Assembly: GCA_017391665.1 (NCBI GenBank)
Contig: JAFOXS010000301.1
Coordinates: 1 to 14,952 of the forward strand
Length of the DNA: 14,952 bases
Source: Alistipes sp.
GTDB taxonomy: Bacteria; Bacteroidota; Bacteroidia; Bacteroidales; Rikenellaceae
Direction of reading: 5' to 3'
In this document: piece after piece, positions 13,868-14,952 of the stretch
Layout: each line of letters starts with the position of its first letter
How positions within the stretch are numbered: the stretch's first letter is position 1
Position numbers and translations under genes: made by a program
The notes under the pieces: generated by a model
Seen by the model: the letters and a program-made list of their open reading frames with translations, nothing else
Told to the model about the DNA's origin: nothing
Databases searched by the model: none

Positions 13868-13875
13868 CAAATGTA
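13868..13875 (-). promoter_or_regulatory. Candidate -7 box for the cysteine synthase gene
   Basis: The minus strand reads TACATTTG, a full TAnnTTTG match about 38 bases upstream of the ATG. A TTTG on the same strand (13899-13902) lies 23 bases away, slightly more than the usual 19-21, and falls inside the upstream terminator stem. Confidence 0.5.
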
Positions 13876-13886
13876 AAACGAGTAAT

Positions 13887-13925
13887 AAAAAAAGCTGTCA
13901 AACTCGAAAGTCCGACAGCCTTTTT
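13887..13925 (-). terminator. Intrinsic terminator of the M20 peptidase gene
   Basis: On the minus strand GGCTGTC pairs with GACAGC. An inner ACT/AGT pairing closes a 4-base loop, with small mismatches between the two helices, and the hairpin is followed by seven T. It lies 17 bases after the peptidase stop codon. Confidence 0.82.
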
Positions 13926-13942
13926 ACTATTAAAGTGTTGCG

Positions 13943-14952
13943 TTACTCAGCCTCTGCGAAATACTTGTAGAAGAGAGGAATAGTATTCACGCCCTTATCA
14001 AATTGTTCAAGTCCGTAGCTCTCGTTGGGCGAGTGGATGGCATCCTCGGCAAGACCGAAACCTATGAGCAGCGACTTGATGCCCAGAATGCGCTCGAAAC
14101 CGCTGATGATGGGTATCGAACCGCCCGAGTAGAAGGGCAGCGGCTTCTTGCCGAAGGTATCAACAATAGCCTGCTCGGCAGCCTTGTATGCCGCCATATC
14201 GGTGGGCGACACGTAGGGCGCTCCGCCGTGCAGATACTTTACATTCACCTTAACCGATGCGGGCGCAATCGCGCGGAAGTGCTTCTCGAACAACTCGCCA
14301 ATCTTTTCGAAGTCCTGATTGGGAACCAGTCGCATCGAGATCTTTGCCGATGCACGCGAGGGGATGACGGTCTTCGTACCCTCCTCGATATATCCGCCCC
14401 AAATGCCATTCACGTCAAGCGAAGGACGCACACCCGTGCGCTCGATAGTGGTGTAACCTGCCTCACCAGCCACATCGTCAATATCGAGAGACTTCTTATA
14501 GTTCTCCAGGTTGAACGGAGCCTCATTGAATGCCTCACGCTCTGCGGGGGTAAGCTCACGCACATCGTCGTAGAAACCGGGAATCGTCACGCGGCCACGC
14601 TCGTCAACGAGTGAAGCGACCAGCTTCGTCAGTACATTGGCAGGGTTTGCCACAGCGCCGCCGAACAGACCCGAGTGCAAATCCTTGTTAGGACCTACAA
14701 CCTCCACCTCCATATAGGTCAGGCCACGCAGACCGCACGTAATCGAGGGTGTCTGCATCGAGATCATCGAGGTGTCCGACACAAGGATAATATCGGCCTT
14801 AAGCATCTCCTTGTAATCCTCGCAGAACTTGTAGAGGCTGGGTGAGCCAATCTCCTCCTCGCCCTCGAGCATAAACTTCACGTTGCAGGGCAGCGAGTCG
14901 GTCTCGCACATAGCCTCGAAAGCCTTGGCATGCATGAAGAGCTGTCCCTTAT
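13943..14952 (-). CDS. M20-family dipeptidase (5' end beyond window)
   Basis: This is a zinc-dependent exopeptidase of the M20 family, likely a cytoplasmic dipeptidase or aminoacylase. The reading frame continues past the methionine at 14935 to the window edge, reading KGQLFMHAK. This matches the family DDKGQ motif, whose bridging Asp codon is cut by the edge (the visible bases are NAT, consistent with Asp). About 336 residues are visible, so roughly the first 100-130, including the first metal-binding histidine, are missing. Visible are the catalytic EEE block (LEGEEEIGS), the ligand region SDTSM, the dimerisation domain in the middle (DLHSGLFGGAVANP) and the late histidine (LAEDAIHSPNES). 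The SGGSIP motif is near the C-terminus. Carnosinase/CNDP-type dipeptidase is the best guess. Confidence 0.92.
   Translation of the reverse strand, partial: KGQLFMHAKAFEAMCETDSLPCNVKFMLEGEEEIGSPSLYKFCEDYKEMLKADIILVSDTSMISMQTPSITCGLRGLTYMEVEVVGPNKDLHSGLFGGAVANPANVLTKLVASLVDERGRVTIPGFYDDVRELTPAEREAFNEAPFNLENYKKSLDIDDVAGEAGYTTIERTGVRPSLDVNGIWGGYIEEGTKTVIPSRASAKISMRLVPNQDFEKIGELFEKHFRAIAPASVKVNVKYLHGGAPYVSPTDMAAYKAAEQAIVDTFGKKPLPFYSGGSIPIISGFERILGIKSLLIGFGLAEDAIHSPNESYGLEQFDKGVNTIPLFYKYFAEAE

Noticed and set aside
14003..14614. 203-residue plus-strand frame opposite the M20 peptidase gene
   Set aside because: Antisense shadow produced by codon bias of a well-supported gene.

Overview
The window is ordinary chromosomal DNA from a member of the Bacteroidota, most likely the order Bacteroidales. 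Three things support this: a 286-residue primary sigma factor lacking the long N-terminal region 1.1 insert, with the start typical of Bacteroides-type sigma factors ([10 protein letters not shown]); promoters matching the Bacteroidota consensus (TAnnTTTG near -7, sometimes TTTG near -33); and the near absence of Shine-Dalgarno sequences. The coding DNA is fairly GC-rich and the spacers AT-rich, which would suit Alistipes/Rikenellaceae, but the genus is a guess. No tRNA, rRNA, CRISPR array, insertion sequence or prophage was seen.

Layout. At the left edge a minus-strand gene starts and runs out of the window, divergent from a low-molecular-weight protein tyrosine phosphatase gene (237-710). 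A two-way terminator separates this from a minus-strand L-rhamnose operon, rhaB-rhaA-rhaT plus an AraC-type regulator (5454 down to 772). The spacer at 5455-5809 carries the operon's promoter region and the divergent promoter of a ygbA-glyA pair (5810-7439). After the glyA terminator comes a 347-base spacer with an unusual two-sided array of 9-base repeats, then the primary sigma factor gene rpoD (7787-8647). A second two-way terminator separates rpoD from a minus-strand, translationally coupled pair: a C_GCAxxG_C_C family protein and a biotin-synthase-like radical SAM enzyme. Next on the minus strand is ung, followed one base later by a GNAT acetyltransferase gene. An alkaline phosphatase lipoprotein gene diverges from ung and is followed by a small two-helix membrane protein gene. 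Last come a CysM-like cysteine synthase and the 3' part of an M20 dipeptidase gene, both on the minus strand.

How the genes work together. The rhamnose operon imports L-rhamnose (RhaT), isomerises it to L-rhamnulose (RhaA) and phosphorylates it (RhaB). The regulator last in the operon probably activates it, as RhaR does in Bacteroides thetaiotaomicron. The rhamnulose-1-phosphate aldolase and lactaldehyde reductase are not here. The other units are mostly housekeeping: one-carbon metabolism, transcription initiation, uracil repair, phosphate release, cysteine synthesis and peptide degradation.

The least explained items are the repeat array next to rpoD, the radical SAM/C_GCAxxG pair, the cysteine-rich YgbA protein ahead of SHMT, and repeat clusters in the rhamnose control region. 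No clearly new multi-gene system is evident.
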